NCBI RefSeq assembly: GCF_001039005.1
Contig: NZ_LDWR01000026.1
Location: 51,806 to 115,805 of the forward strand
DNA length: 64,000 nt
Direction: 5' to 3'
Source of the DNA: Burkholderia cepacia
Lineage (GTDB): Bacteria > Pseudomonadota > Gammaproteobacteria > Burkholderiales > Burkholderiaceae
Shown piece by piece: positions 8,170-17,981 of the stretch. The position numbers and the translations under genes are program-made. A model generated the notes under the pieces. It was given only the letters and a program-made list of their open reading frames with translations. It searched no databases and had not been told where the DNA came from. Each line of letters begins with the position of its first letter. Position 1 is the stretch's first letter.

Positions 8170-9678
8170 ATGGCAAGAACGGCCCGGATCGTCGAAATCC
8201 CGTCGCTCGGCGCGCTTGATCGTGCGGCCGGCGACCTGAGCCGCCAGCTCGCACAGGCGCTGCGCGAAGCCGTGCGCCGCGGCGACGTCCGTCCCGGCGA
8301 CACGCTGCCGTCCACGCGGCTGCTGGCGGCGGCGCTGCAGGTCGCGCGCGGCACCGTCGTCGATGCATATGCGCAGCTCATCGCCGAAGGCTTCCTCGAA
8401 TCGCGCGGCGGCGCGGGCACGCGGATCGCGAACGCGCTCGCCGAACCGCCGCCCGTCAACGCCCCTGAAACGCCTGCCCCGCGCGGCAGCCCGGTGCCCG
8501 CCGGGCTGCCCGAACCGGCCGCCACCTTCGCGCGGATCGCCCGCGAATTCCTTCCGTTGCCGGCCATGCCGTTCGCGATCTCGGTGCCGGTCGGCCTCAC
8601 CGCGCCCGACGACATCTGGCGCCGGCTCGGCAACCGCCTGCGCGCGCGCGGCGCCGGCGCACCGTCCGGCTATGCCGATCCGCAAGGCGCGCTGCCGCTG
8701 CGCGAGGCGATCGCCGACTACGTGCGCCGGTCGCGCTCGGTGCGCTGCCATGCCGGCCAGGTCGTGATCACGAGCGGCACGCAGCAGGGGCTGCATCTCG
8801 CGAGCCAGGTGCTGCTCGGCGCGAACGATCAGGCGTGGGTCGAGAATCCGGCCTATCGCGGCATCACCGCGCTGCTCGAAAGCACCGGGCGGCGAGACGC
8901 GATGGTGCGTGTGCCGGTCGATGCCGACGGCATCGACGTCGACGCCGGCATCCGCCTCGCGCCGCATGCGCGTGCCGCGTTCGTCACGCCGTCGCACCAG
9001 TACCCGCTCGGCATGCCGCTCAGCATGGCGCGACGCAACGCGCTGCTCACGTGGGCGCGCACGCATCGCGCGTGGGTGGTCGAGGACGATTACGACAGCG
9101 AGCTGCGCTACGAGGGCTATCCGTTCCCGTCGCTGCAAGGTCTCGACCCCGACCGCGTGATCTATCTCGGCACCTTCAGCAAGATCCTGTTTCCGTCGCT
9201 GCGGCTCGGCTACATGATCGTGCCCGACGATCTCGTGCCCGCGTTCTGCGGCGCCCGCGTGCTGATGGATCGCCATGCGCCGACCGCCGACCAGCATGTG
9301 CTGGCCGCGTTCATCGCGGAAGGTCATCTCGACCGCCACATTCGCCGCGTGCGCGGCGTGTATGCGGAGCAGCGCGCATTGCTGATCGACACGCTCGGCG
9401 CGCGGCTGCCGCGCGAACGCGCGTGGGTGCAGCCGGGCGACCAGGGGATGCACGTCGTGCTGTGGCTTGCCGAAGGGATCGACGATCTCGACGTGGTCGC
9501 GCGCGCGGCGCAGGCCGGCGTCGCGGTGCGCGCGGTGTCGCCGATGTTCGCGCCGGGCACGGCGCGCCCGGGGCTCGTGCTCGGCTTCGGCGGGTTCGGG
9601 CGCGCGCAGATGGAGGCGGCCGCGCAGCGGCTCGCGGACGTGGTTTCGTCGGAAGAATCGCGGCCGCATACGCGGTAA
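8170..9678 (+). CDS. MocR-family regulator (GntR HTH fused to aminotransferase)
   Basis: The 502-residue protein has a GntR winged helix at about residues 15-80 (LREAVRRGDVRPGDTLPSTR), a proline-rich linker to about 130, and a fold-type I aminotransferase domain to the end. The PLP-binding lysine is in GTFSKILFPSLRLGY, and the substrate/PLP site VEDDYDSELRY is also intact. MocR proteins such as PdxR use PLP or amino-compound binding to control nearby genes, usually a divergent one. Here the divergent partner is the PaiB-like gene. I chose the ATG at 8170; an in-frame TTG at 8143 would extend the protein by nine residues into the operator region and is less likely. Confidence 0.9.
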   Translation: MARTARIVEIPSLGALDRAAGDLSRQLAQALREAVRRGDVRPGDTLPSTRLLAAALQVARGTVVDAYAQLIAEGFLESRGGAGTRIANALAEPPPVNAPETPAPRGSPVPAGLPEPAATFARIAREFLPLPAMPFAISVPVGLTAPDDIWRRLGNRLRARGAGAPSGYADPQGALPLREAIADYVRRSRSVRCHAGQVVITSGTQQGLHLASQVLLGANDQAWVENPAYRGITALLESTGRRDAMVRVPVDADGIDVDAGIRLAPHARAAFVTPSHQYPLGMPLSMARRNALLTWARTHRAWVVEDDYDSELRYEGYPFPSLQGLDPDRVIYLGTFSKILFPSLRLGYMIVPDDLVPAFCGARVLMDRHAPTADQHVLAAFIAEGHLDRHIRRVRGVYAEQRALLIDTLGARLPRERAWVQPGDQGMHVVLWLAEGIDDLDVVARAAQAGVAVRAVSPMFAPGTARPGLVLGFGGFGRAQMEAAAQRLADVVSSEESRPHTR

Positions 9679-9802
9679 AAGGTTGTCCGCGGGCAACAAA
9701 CGTAATCGTCTGTAAATCCTGCAAGCAAACAGCCGTTTCGGCCACCGGCACACGTGCGCCGTTTGCTAGGATCGCGCCTCTTCCGTCCACGCTCCTGCCG
9801 CC

Positions 9803-12034
9803 GTGAATCGCTTCGTGCCGTATCTTCGAAACGCGTGGGCCCGCTGCCGCGCCCGCGTCGCGCCGCTCGCCGCCGCCTGCCGCACGCGCGCCCGCGCACT
9901 GTGTGCCGGCGCGCTGCGTCGCCTGCGTCATCCGACGCGGCGCGGCGTGGCGCTGACGCTCGCCGCGATTCCCGTACTGGGCCTGCTGGTCCTGCTCGCG
10001 TTCGTGCCGTTCACGCCGAGCATCGGCGACATCCGCAAGGCGCGCATCGACCGCCCCGCACGCGTGCTGTCGGCCGACGGCCAGCTGATCGCCGAGTTCC
10101 GGCCAGTCAACCGCGAATGGGTGCCGCTCAAGCAGATCTCGCCGCACATGGTCGACGCGCTGATCGCGACCGAGGATCACCGCTTCTACGCGCACCACGG
10201 CATCGACTGGCGCCGCACGATCGCGGCCGGGCTGCATACGTTCTCGGGCGACCGCCAGGGCGGCTCGACGATCACGCAGCAGCTCGCGCGCAACCTGTAC
10301 CCGGACGAAGTCGGCCGTTCGCTGACGCTCACGCGCAAGGTGAAGGAGCTGATCACCGCGTTCAAGATCGAATCGGTGTACAGCAAGGACGAGATCCTCG
10401 AAACCTACCTGAATACCGTGCCGTTCCTGTACAACGCGTACGGCGTCGAGATGGCCGCGCGCACCTACTTCGGCAAATCGGCGGACCAGCTCGACACCGT
10501 CGAAAGCGCGACGCTCGTCGGGATGCTGAAGGGCAACAGCTACTACAACCCGGTGCTGAATCCGGAACGCGCGGTACAGCGACGCAACATCGTGCTCGGC
10601 CGGATGGCGCAGATGGGCATGCTGTCGCCGCAACAGCTCGCGCAATTGCAGCGCCGGCCGCTGCGCGTCGACTTCGAGCCGCAGACGGCGCAACCCGGCC
10701 TTGCCCCGCACTTCGCAGTGCAACTGCGCAAGTGGCTGATCGCGTGGGCCGACCGCAACAACTACGATCTGTACTCGGACGGCCTCGTCGTGCGCACGAC
10801 GCTCGACGCGCGGCTGCAGGACATCGCGACGCAGGCGCTGACGCAGCAGACCGACCGGCTGCAGGCGATTGCCGACAGCACGTGGCTCGGCCCGTCCGGT
10901 TGCGGGCTGCGCAACGACCTGTTCCGCGGCTTCATCCGCCAGACGCCCGACTATCGCCAGGCCCGCGACGCGGGGCTCGCCGATGTGGCGGCGCTGAAGC
11001 AGCTCGGCGCGGATCGTGCGTTCATGCGCGCGCTGTGCGAGCGCAAGACGCAGGTGCAGGCCGGCTTCGTCGCGATCGATCCGCGCAACGGCGCGATCAG
11101 GGCGTGGGTCGGCAGTCCTGATTTCGGCAGCGAGCCGTTCGATCACGTCGCGCAGGCGCGGCGCCAGCCGGGCTCGACGTTCAAGCCGTTCGTCTATGGC
11201 GCCGCGTTCGCGGACGGCATGCGGCCCGCCGATACGTTCATCGACCGCCCCGTCGCGATTCCCATCGACGGCCGCGCCGTCTGGCGCCCCACCGATGCGG
11301 AGCCGCCGACGGGCGAACCGATGACGCTGCGCGACGCGCTCGCGCTGTCGCGCAACCGCATCACCGCGCAGGTGATGCAGCACGAGGGCGCCGCGAAGGT
11401 CGCGCAGCTCGCGCGCGCGATGGGCGTGCGCGACAGCCCGCTCGACGCGGTGCCATCGCTCGCGCTCGGCACGAGCCCCGTCACGCTGAAGGAGATGGTA
11501 TCCGCGTACGGCACGATCGCGAACCGCGGCGTGTACGTCGCACCGCAGATGATCACGCGCATCGAGGATCGCGACGGCAAGGTGCTCGCCGCGTTCGCCA
11601 GCGCGCCGCCCGAACGCGCGCTGCCGGCGCCTGCCGCGCAGACGCTCGTCGACGTGATGCGCGATGTCGTCGATTACGGCACCGGCGCCGACATCCGCTC
11701 GCGCTACGGGATCCGCGTCGACGTCGCCGGCAAGACGGGCACGACGCAGGACAACGCGGACGGCTGGTTCATCCTGATGCATCCGCAACTGGTGGCCGGC
11801 GCATGGGTCGGCTTCGACGACGGCAGCGTGACGCTGCGCAGCGACTACTGGGGTGCGGGCGCGCACAGCGCGCTGCCGATCGTCGGCGGTTTCTACGATG
11901 CGGCGCTGCGTTCGCGCGCGATCGATCCGCGCGCGCAGTTCTCGCCCGACTTCCGGCCGCGCAGCGCGCCGGCGCCAGCGCCGCGGCGCCACCCGCATCC
12001 CGGCCTGTTCGACTGGTTGAGGTTCTTCCGCTAA
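9803..12034 (+). CDS. Class A penicillin-binding protein (PBP1-type)
   Basis: This 743-residue bifunctional peptidoglycan synthase has a basic cytoplasmic N-terminus and one membrane anchor at about residues 52-72. The glycosyltransferase domain follows, with the catalytic glutamate in EDHRFYAHHGID and the conserved GGSTITQQLARNL. The C-terminal transpeptidase has the active serine in PGSTFKPF, the second motif SRN and the third motif KTGTTQ. All key residues are present, so the enzyme should polymerise glycan strands and cross-link peptides in the periplasm. It is shorter than typical PBP1a (about 800-850 residues) and ends in a basic proline-rich tail. It is probably an accessory class A PBP rather than the main mrcA product. 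Confidence 0.9.
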   Translation: MNRFVPYLRNAWARCRARVAPLAAACRTRARALCAGALRRLRHPTRRGVALTLAAIPVLGLLVLLAFVPFTPSIGDIRKARIDRPARVLSADGQLIAEFRPVNREWVPLKQISPHMVDALIATEDHRFYAHHGIDWRRTIAAGLHTFSGDRQGGSTITQQLARNLYPDEVGRSLTLTRKVKELITAFKIESVYSKDEILETYLNTVPFLYNAYGVEMAARTYFGKSADQLDTVESATLVGMLKGNSYYNPVLNPERAVQRRNIVLGRMAQMGMLSPQQLAQLQRRPLRVDFEPQTAQPGLAPHFAVQLRKWLIAWADRNNYDLYSDGLVVRTTLDARLQDIATQALTQQTDRLQAIADSTWLGPSGCGLRNDLFRGFIRQTPDYRQARDAGLADVAALKQLGADRAFMRALCERKTQVQAGFVAIDPRNGAIRAWVGSPDFGSEPFDHVAQARRQPGSTFKPFVYGAAFADGMRPADTFIDRPVAIPIDGRAVWRPTDAEPPTGEPMTLRDALALSRNRITAQVMQHEGAAKVAQLARAMGVRDSPLDAVPSLALGTSPVTLKEMVSAYGTIANRGVYVAPQMITRIEDRDGKVLAAFASAPPERALPAPAAQTLVDVMRDVVDYGTGADIRSRYGIRVDVAGKTGTTQDNADGWFILMHPQLVAGAWVGFDDGSVTLRSDYWGAGAHSALPIVGGFYDAALRSRAIDPRAQFSPDFRPRSAPAPAPRRHPHPGLFDWLRFFR

Positions 12035-12091
12035 GCGTGCCGCCCGCGTGCGCGGCGGCCGCGCGTGTTACCGAAGCGTCGTCGCCACTGC

Positions 12092-13369
12092 TCAACGCGG
12101 CGCGACGACGACCCGCCCCGTCACATCGACGAGACCGACCTTCCCGTCGCGTTGCGCCAGAAACGCGTCGCGCTCCGGCGACCAGTCGAGCGACGTCCAT
12201 TCCGGCCACGCGCGCCACTGCCCATCGCGACCGAGCAGACCCCAGTGCTCGCCCTCGCATACGGCCACGGCCTCGCCCCGCACGAACTCCTGCGCGTCGT
12301 CGAAGCGCGGCGCGATGATCCACGCGCCGTTCGTGTCGACGAAGCCCCAGCGGCCGCCCACGCTCGCGGACGCCAGCCCGTCGACGAATTCGCCGAAATC
12401 GTCGAGCGACGGTTCGAGCACCCACGTGCCGTCCGCGCGCACGAGCCCGAAGCGCTCGCCGACGCGCACGCAGGCAATGTCGTCCGTGAAATCCCACACC
12501 GCGTCGAACGCCGGTTCGCGCACGATCCGCGCGCCGGCATCGTCGGCGAGCAGCAAGCCGACCCGCCCGTCGCGCGCAACCCAGAACAACCGGTCATCGC
12601 GTGCGCCGCTGGCCCACAGGTTCGCCCACTCGGGCGGCACGATTACGTCCCACGCGTCGTCGTGTTCACGCCGAACGCCCCACAGGCCGTTGCGCCCGCG
12701 AAAGCTGAACGTGTCGAAGCCGAGCCAGTTGCCGTGCCTCTCGCCGGCATCGAACATCGCGGCAAACGTCACGCCGCGCGGCGGGTCCTGGCGAGCGAAG
12801 TAGTGATGCGACATGCTGCCGAAACCGAAACCCCACGCCCAGTCGCGCCAGTCGGCCGGCGTGTCGATTTCGAGCGCATCCCGCACGCCGCGCACGTCGC
12901 GGAAGTCCATGCAGTTCGCGACACGCCACCACAGGCGCGTGCAGGTCTCGCGCTCCTGGTCGATGTAGGCGTCAGGATCGCTGTCGTCAAGCCACGACAG
13001 CTCGTCGAGATTCGCGGAAAACCGCGGCGCGCCGTGCGCATCGCCGAGCGCGTCGATCGACTCGCCGAGATGGCGCACGAGCGCATCGAACTGGCGCGCG
13101 AGCGCCGGATCGTCGCCGGGCAATGGATGCGCGATGACGAACGACGCGAGCCGGCCGATGCGCGCCTGCGCCACGTGCGCGTCGCTGGCGAGATTCGGCG
13201 TGCCCGCGTCGCCGAACACACGCTGATCGGCAATCGCGTCGCCCGCGCCGCCGTCGGCGAGCAGCACGCGCCACAGGAGCGGGAAGTGATTCTTGGTCTC
13301 CGCGAACTCGATCGTCCGCGCGTCGTCTCCGTCGCCGGCCTGGAGATAGAGCCATGCTCGATTGCCCAT
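12092..13369 (-). CDS. WG-repeat protein
   Basis: The 425-residue protein has an N-terminal half without a recognised domain. Its C-terminal half (about residues 215-425) is made of WG-type beta repeats, for example FGLVRADGTWVLEPSLDDF, WGFVDTNGAWIIAPRFDDA and VGLVDVTGRVVVAPR. Such repeats usually form scaffolds for protein binding. There is no signal peptide. The start MGNRAWLYLQAGDG at 13369 fits the later sequence better than an upstream GC-rich extension. It follows an exported ankyrin-like gene by 43 bases on the same strand and may be cotranscribed. The function is unknown. The order of one exported and one cytosolic repeat protein is reminiscent of effector/partner pairs, but nothing here proves that. 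Confidence 0.75.
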   Translation of the reverse strand: MGNRAWLYLQAGDGDDARTIEFAETKNHFPLLWRVLLADGGAGDAIADQRVFGDAGTPNLASDAHVAQARIGRLASFVIAHPLPGDDPALARQFDALVRHLGESIDALGDAHGAPRFSANLDELSWLDDSDPDAYIDQERETCTRLWWRVANCMDFRDVRGVRDALEIDTPADWRDWAWGFGFGSMSHHYFARQDPPRGVTFAAMFDAGERHGNWLGFDTFSFRGRNGLWGVRREHDDAWDVIVPPEWANLWASGARDDRLFWVARDGRVGLLLADDAGARIVREPAFDAVWDFTDDIACVRVGERFGLVRADGTWVLEPSLDDFGEFVDGLASASVGGRWGFVDTNGAWIIAPRFDDAQEFVRGEAVAVCEGEHWGLLGRDGQWRAWPEWTSLDWSPERDAFLAQRDGKVGLVDVTGRVVVAPR

Positions 13370-13412
13370 CGGAAGGATCGCCCTTGTCGTTGTCGTGCCG
13401 TGCTGTATCGCG

Positions 13413-14675
13413 TCAGCGCGCGGCTGACGCCTGCAGCAGCCGCAGGATCTCCGGATCCCCGCCGGCATTCGCCAGCACCTTCGCGGACGGCTTCACGCCG
13501 GCGCCGAGCAGACGTCGCACGCCCTCGACATGATGTTCGGTCACTTCGACGTCGAGCAGCGCGTCGTCATGCAGCACATCCGGGTTCGCGTCCTTCGCGA
13601 GCAGCGCGAATACCGATGCCGACACGGGCGGATTCAACGCGTCCCGCAACGCAACGTCGGCAACCCGGTACGGGTTGTTGTCATTGATTTGCCAGCGCAG
13701 CACCCCACGCGCCTGCAGCTTGCCGAGCACCGCGAGCGCATCCGGTTCCGGCAGTTTCACGACTTCGGCCACGAGGTCGCTCGCCTGCTCTTCACGGCCA
13801 TCGCGCAGCGTGTCGGGCGGCGGCAGGTTCGGCACCAGTGCATCCAGCACGAGCGCCTGCCGGCGTGCACGATCGGGCGACACCTCCTTGCCCGCGTCCG
13901 GCCGGTTTTGCCGCAGCAACTGGCCGGCCACACGCCAGCGATCGTCGCCACCGTGCGCGTCGCGCGGCACCTGGTGCGCGCGCAGCAACACGGCAAGCCA
14001 GCGCCACATCGCATCGACTTCCTTGTCGTCGTTCGACGTCAGGCCGTCGCTCACGATCTCGTCGAGCGCCTGGCCGCACACGAACGCGCGCTGCCGCAGC
14101 GGATCGAGATCGGCGAAGTACTTATGCACGGGTTCCGGCAACGCGTCGAAGTCGGTCTGACTCATGTCGGGCGGAAGGTGGCCGGGGCACGGGCCCGCGT
14201 CGGCGATCTCCCGGCCGGGCACCGCCTTCACGGGCGCGGGCGGCGAATCGCCGCTGCGCGCAACCGGATACAGTTCGATGCCGTCGACCTGGAAACCTTG
14301 CATCGCCAGCATCACGACACCGGTCGTCGAATGCTTCGTCGCGAAGTTGCTGCCCGTGATCGACGTGACCTGATACGGTGCGCCGATCGGCAGCTTGATC
14401 AGTTCTCCGCCCGGCACCTCGAGCACGCAAGCGCCCGCCGGCGGCTTGTCCGGGCCGTCGGTATCGAGTTCGGCCTCGCGCGTCGGTTCCGTTTCGACGC
14501 TCCACTGGCCGGCCTCGCGCACCCGCAGCACGGTGTCGTTGCCCACTTTCTCGACCCGCAGCGTCGCGGGCTTGCCGGCCGCCGGCGCGTAATCGCCAAG
14601 CAGTGCATCGCATGCAGTGCCGGCCCGCGCGGACAACGACGCGAACAACAGCAGACAGAACAAAGGTGTACGCAC
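13413..14675 (-). CDS. Exported protein with ankyrin-like C-terminus
   Basis: I chose the GTG at 14675. It gives a clean signal peptide (RTPLFCLLLFASLSARAG) and has AGAGG eight bases upstream. The mature protein is about 400 residues. Residues 20-150 look like a small beta-rich domain with CDALLGDYAP and PPAGACVLEVPGG. The middle is helical. The last 100 residues contain ankyrin-like units (LRDALNPPVSASVFALLAKDA, LLDVEVTEHHVEGVRRLLGAG, DPEILRLLQA). It should be periplasmic or secreted. The catalytic role, if any, is not visible. The WG-repeat gene lies directly downstream. I cannot name the family. Confidence 0.65.
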   Translation of the reverse strand: MRTPLFCLLLFASLSARAGTACDALLGDYAPAAGKPATLRVEKVGNDTVLRVREAGQWSVETEPTREAELDTDGPDKPPAGACVLEVPGGELIKLPIGAPYQVTSITGSNFATKHSTTGVVMLAMQGFQVDGIELYPVARSGDSPPAPVKAVPGREIADAGPCPGHLPPDMSQTDFDALPEPVHKYFADLDPLRQRAFVCGQALDEIVSDGLTSNDDKEVDAMWRWLAVLLRAHQVPRDAHGGDDRWRVAGQLLRQNRPDAGKEVSPDRARRQALVLDALVPNLPPPDTLRDGREEQASDLVAEVVKLPEPDALAVLGKLQARGVLRWQINDNNPYRVADVALRDALNPPVSASVFALLAKDANPDVLHDDALLDVEVTEHHVEGVRRLLGAGVKPSAKVLANAGGDPEILRLLQASAAR

Positions 14676-14931
14676 GGCGGAGCCTCTCGATTCGAATTGT
14701 TTTCTGGATGTCCGGCGCGATAGCGCACGGCGGCGGCGACACGACCGATCGCCACCGGACGCCAATATAGCGAACGTGGGCGGCGCGTGCCAGCGGGCAC
14801 GGCGCATAGGGCGTACAGGGAAACGGAAAGATAGTGAAATCGCGGCGTGCAGAACTAGTCCACCCGGACGAAGCCGGCCCGCCACGCGCCGCGCACCATC
14901 GTCGTCATCGCCCAACGATGACGGAACCCGC

Positions 14932-15378
14932 ATGACCCACAGCGCAGTCGACATCGCGAACCTGCTGTACCGCTACGCGGAGCGGCTCGACGCCGGCGAC
15001 CTGCCGGGCGTCGCCGCGCTGTTCCGGCACGCGCGCATCAGGACGCAGGAAGGCGCGCCGACGATCGGCGCGGATGAACTGCTCGCGCTGTTCGACGCGA
15101 GCGTGAAGCGCTACCCGTGCGGCACGCCGCGCACGAAGCATGTGGTCACCAATCCGATCATCGAGATCGATGAAGCTGCGCATCGCGCGACGGCACGTTC
15201 GTACTACACGGTGCTGCAAGCCGTCGACGGGCTCGCGCTGCAGCCGATCGCCGCGGGCCGCTATCACGACGCGTTCGACCGCGTCGACGGCGTGTGGCGC
15301 TTTACGTTCCGCGACTACACGCTGTTCGATTTCGCGGGCGACCTGCGCTATCACCTGAACGTTCCGGCGCTCGTCTGA
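14932..15378 (+). CDS. SnoaL-like / NTF2-fold protein
   Basis: The 148-residue protein has the NTF2-like cone fold of the SnoaL_4 group. Its opening, DIANLLYRYAERLDAGDLPGVAALF, is typical. Later, TKHVVTNPIIEIDEAAHRATARSY and RYHDAFDRVDGVWRFTFRDY complete the pattern seen in many small ring-hydroxylating-dioxygenase-beta-like or dehydratase-like proteins. It is cytosolic. The enzymatic or binding role is unknown. Only 14 bases separate its stop from the stop of the convergent deaminase gene. Confidence 0.8.
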   Translation: MTHSAVDIANLLYRYAERLDAGDLPGVAALFRHARIRTQEGAPTIGADELLALFDASVKRYPCGTPRTKHVVTNPIIEIDEAAHRATARSYYTVLQAVDGLALQPIAAGRYHDAFDRVDGVWRFTFRDYTLFDFAGDLRYHLNVPALV

Positions 15379-15392
15379 CGACGAAACCGCGT

Positions 15393-16493
15393 TCAGCCCG
15401 CGGCGAGCGTGCCGGCCAGCACATCGAACTCCGGCGCCCACGCGGCGCGCCACGCGGCCTTCGTCGCGTCGTCCACCCACGCGCCGTCGATCCCGTTCAG
15501 CATGAACTGCTTCAGCTCGGCGACCGTGAAGCCGAAGTGGCTGAACATCAACTCCCACGCCTCGCTCGGATTGACCTTGTGCAGCGTCGGATCGTCGGTG
15601 TTCGGATGAATCTTCAGTCCGAGGCCCGGCATCTTGCGCATCGGGTGCAGCTCGGCCCATTGCTCCGGCGGCAGCGTGCGCAGATAGTACGAATTCGTCG
15701 GCACGACGGTGAAGACGATCCCGCGTTCCGCATAGCGTGCACACAGCTCGGGGTTGTCGACGATCGTATAACCGTGATCGACGCGATCGACCTGCAGCAG
15801 GTCGACGGCCGTCTCGACGTTGCGCCACGGCATCCCGAACTCGCCCGCATGCGCGGTCGTGCGGAAGCCGGCCGCGCGCGCATCGCGGTAAGCCTTCCAG
15901 AACAGCTCCGGCGGCCGGTCGTTCTCGCGATAGTCGATCCCGAGCCCCGCGACTTCGTCCGCGCGATGCGCCTTCATCCATTCAACGATCGCGACTGCCT
16001 CGTCGGGATCCTGTTCGCGGTCGATGCTCGGGATCAGGCGCGCGCCGATCCCGAAGTCGCGCGCGGCGTCGCGGATCGCCGTCACGATCGCGGCCTGCGC
16101 ATCCGCATACGCGATGCCCGATACGCGCACCGTGCCGGTCGGATTCCAGAAGAACTCCGCATGCCGGACGTTGTGCGCGGCCGCGTCCTCCAGATACTCG
16201 TATGCGATCCTCCGCAGGTCGTCGGGCTGCGTGAGCAGATACTTGTCGAGCGCGCGCAGCACGTGCAGCACGCCGACCGGCTTCTCGCCGCGTGCATAGA
16301 ACGCGTCGATTTCCGCGCGCTCGATCGGCGCGCCGCTGCGCTCCGCGAGCGCGACGAACGTGTCGTGCCGCACCGCGCCGAGCAGGTGGCAATGCAGCTC
16401 GACCTTCGGCAGCGCGTGGAAGAAGGCCCGGTGGGCCGGCGTGATGTCGATGCCCGTGCGCGCGGCCGGGACGTTGCCTGGTGTTCCCTTCAT
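15393..16493 (-). CDS. Adenosine/adenine deaminase family protein
   Basis: The 366-residue protein is a TIM-barrel deaminase of the adenosine deaminase superfamily. The zinc motif HCHL is at about residue 34, the acid/base region TTAHAGEFGMPW at about 215, and VDHGY follows the next strand. The C-terminal metal ligand pair is in HPNTDDPTLH. All catalytic positions are present. In this family, close relatives act on adenosine or on free adenine, and sequence reading alone does not settle which. A purine-base permease lies 44 bases upstream on the same strand, and a nucleoside hydrolase is encoded nearby. That context favours free adenine as at least one substrate. Confidence 0.88.
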   Translation of the reverse strand: MKGTPGNVPAARTGIDITPAHRAFFHALPKVELHCHLLGAVRHDTFVALAERSGAPIERAEIDAFYARGEKPVGVLHVLRALDKYLLTQPDDLRRIAYEYLEDAAAHNVRHAEFFWNPTGTVRVSGIAYADAQAAIVTAIRDAARDFGIGARLIPSIDREQDPDEAVAIVEWMKAHRADEVAGLGIDYRENDRPPELFWKAYRDARAAGFRTTAHAGEFGMPWRNVETAVDLLQVDRVDHGYTIVDNPELCARYAERGIVFTVVPTNSYYLRTLPPEQWAELHPMRKMPGLGLKIHPNTDDPTLHKVNPSEAWELMFSHFGFTVAELKQFMLNGIDGAWVDDATKAAWRAAWAPEFDVLAGTLAAG

Positions 16494-16537
16494 GTCTGTC
16501 TCTTTGGGTAGTGCAGTTGCGTCGCGAAAGCCGTCTC

Positions 16538-17887
16538 TCAGTGCGGCTTCACGACGGTCCAGAAGTAATAGCCGAGCGGAATCGCGAGCACGACGAGCCC
16601 CCACGACACGTCGCGCCAGCGGCCGGCCAGCAGCTTGACGAGCACGTAGCACAGCAACCCGCCGGCAATGCCGGTGCCGAAGCTGTTCGACATCAGCGTG
16701 AGCAGCACCATCGACATCACGGGCAGCGCATCGGTGAAATCGTCGAAATGCGTATGGCGGATCGTCGCGAACATCGACAGCCCGATCAGGATCAGTGCCG
16801 GCGCGGTGGCCTCCTTCGGGATCGCGAGCGCGACCGGCACGAACAGCAGCATCGCGGCGAACAGCACGGCCGCGGCCAGCGACGACAGCCCGCTGCGGCC
16901 GCCGGCCTCGACGCCCGCCGCCGATTCGATCAGCGCGGTCAGCGCGGGAATGCCGAGCACGGGCCCGAGCGTCGCGGCCAGCGAATCGACGAGGAACGGC
17001 CGGTTGATGTTCGGCAGGTTCCCCTGCTCGTCGAGCAGGTTCGCCTTCGCGCCGACCGCCAGTGCCGTGCCGAGCGTCGAGAAGAATTCCGCCGCGAAGA
17101 ACGCGAACAGGTACGGCGCGGCCGCCAGGCTCAACGCGCTGCGCAGGTCGAGCTTGAACGCGATCGGCGCGATGCTGTGCGGCAGCGACACGAACGACGC
17201 GGGCAGGTGCGTGACGCCGAGCGGCACGCCGGCCGCGGCCGCGACGAGAATCGCGATCAGGATCGCGCCGGGCACCTTGCGCGCCTGCAGCACGATCGCG
17301 ACCGCCAGGCCGATCAGCGCGACGAGCGCGCCCGGCCGCGAGAAGTCGCCGAGCGCGAACGCGTTGGTCTTCGCGTTCGCGACGACCATCCCCGCATTCC
17401 GCAGCCCGAGCATCGTGACGAACAGCCCGATCGACGCACCAAGCCCGAGCTTGATCTGCACCGGAATCAGCCGCACCACGACGCCGCGCGCACCGAGAAT
17501 CGTCAGCAGGAAGAACAGCACGCCCGACACGCACGCGATGCCGAGGCCCGTCTGCCAGCCGACGTGTTCCGTCGTCGCGAGCGTCACGCCGATGATCACC
17601 GAACCGCCGATGCCGGGGCCGACGAGGAACGGCAGGTTCGCATAGAGCCCCATCAGCGTCGTGAACAGCACGAACACGATGATCGTCGCGGTCGTCGCCG
17701 CGCCGCGCTCCATGCCGCCCGTCGCGAGCAGCGACGGGATCACGACGAGCAGGTACGCGGCCGCGAGAAACGACGTGACGCCCGCGATCGTCTCGGTGCG
17801 CACGCTCGTGCCGCGCGCGGCGAGCGCGAAGCGGCGTTCGAGCCAGTTGGCCGGCGGTTGCGCCGGCATCGTGTCAGTCGCTGACAT
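16538..17887 (-). CDS. NCS2 purine base permease, AzgA-like
   Basis: The 449-residue membrane protein belongs to the AzgA-like branch of the NCS2/NAT superfamily, proton-coupled importers of adenine, guanine or hypoxanthine. It has about 12-14 hydrophobic segments. The branch signatures are visible: TSFLAAAYLLVVIPSLLA in helix 1, GIGGSVIIGVTLA, FAAEFFSTLGTALAVG in helix 8 and SAAGVEAGGRSGLSSL in helix 10. It is the first gene of a probable two-gene operon with the deaminase downstream, and a LysR regulator is divergent from it. The combination points to uptake and deamination of a purine base. Confidence 0.9.
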   Translation of the reverse strand: MSATDTMPAQPPANWLERRFALAARGTSVRTETIAGVTSFLAAAYLLVVIPSLLATGGMERGAATTATIIVFVLFTTLMGLYANLPFLVGPGIGGSVIIGVTLATTEHVGWQTGLGIACVSGVLFFLLTILGARGVVVRLIPVQIKLGLGASIGLFVTMLGLRNAGMVVANAKTNAFALGDFSRPGALVALIGLAVAIVLQARKVPGAILIAILVAAAAGVPLGVTHLPASFVSLPHSIAPIAFKLDLRSALSLAAAPYLFAFFAAEFFSTLGTALAVGAKANLLDEQGNLPNINRPFLVDSLAATLGPVLGIPALTALIESAAGVEAGGRSGLSSLAAAVLFAAMLLFVPVALAIPKEATAPALILIGLSMFATIRHTHFDDFTDALPVMSMVLLTLMSNSFGTGIAGGLLCYVLVKLLAGRWRDVSWGLVVLAIPLGYYFWTVVKPH

Positions 17888-17902
17888 GGTGGTTCTCCTG
17901 TG

Positions 17903-17911
17903 ATTCCGAAT
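17903..17911. promoter_or_regulatory. Candidate LysR operator
   Basis: The 9-base perfect dyad ATTC-C-GAAT lies in the 94-base gap between the divergent permease and LysR genes, 15 bases before the permease start codon. LysR proteins commonly bind such short dyads. The assignment rests on position and symmetry only. Confidence 0.3.
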
Positions 17912-17981
17912 ATTGTCCTGTGTCGGTTCGCGCAGCGCGGTCTTATACTGCCGCGTACCGCTTCCCGACCGTTATTGCCCG

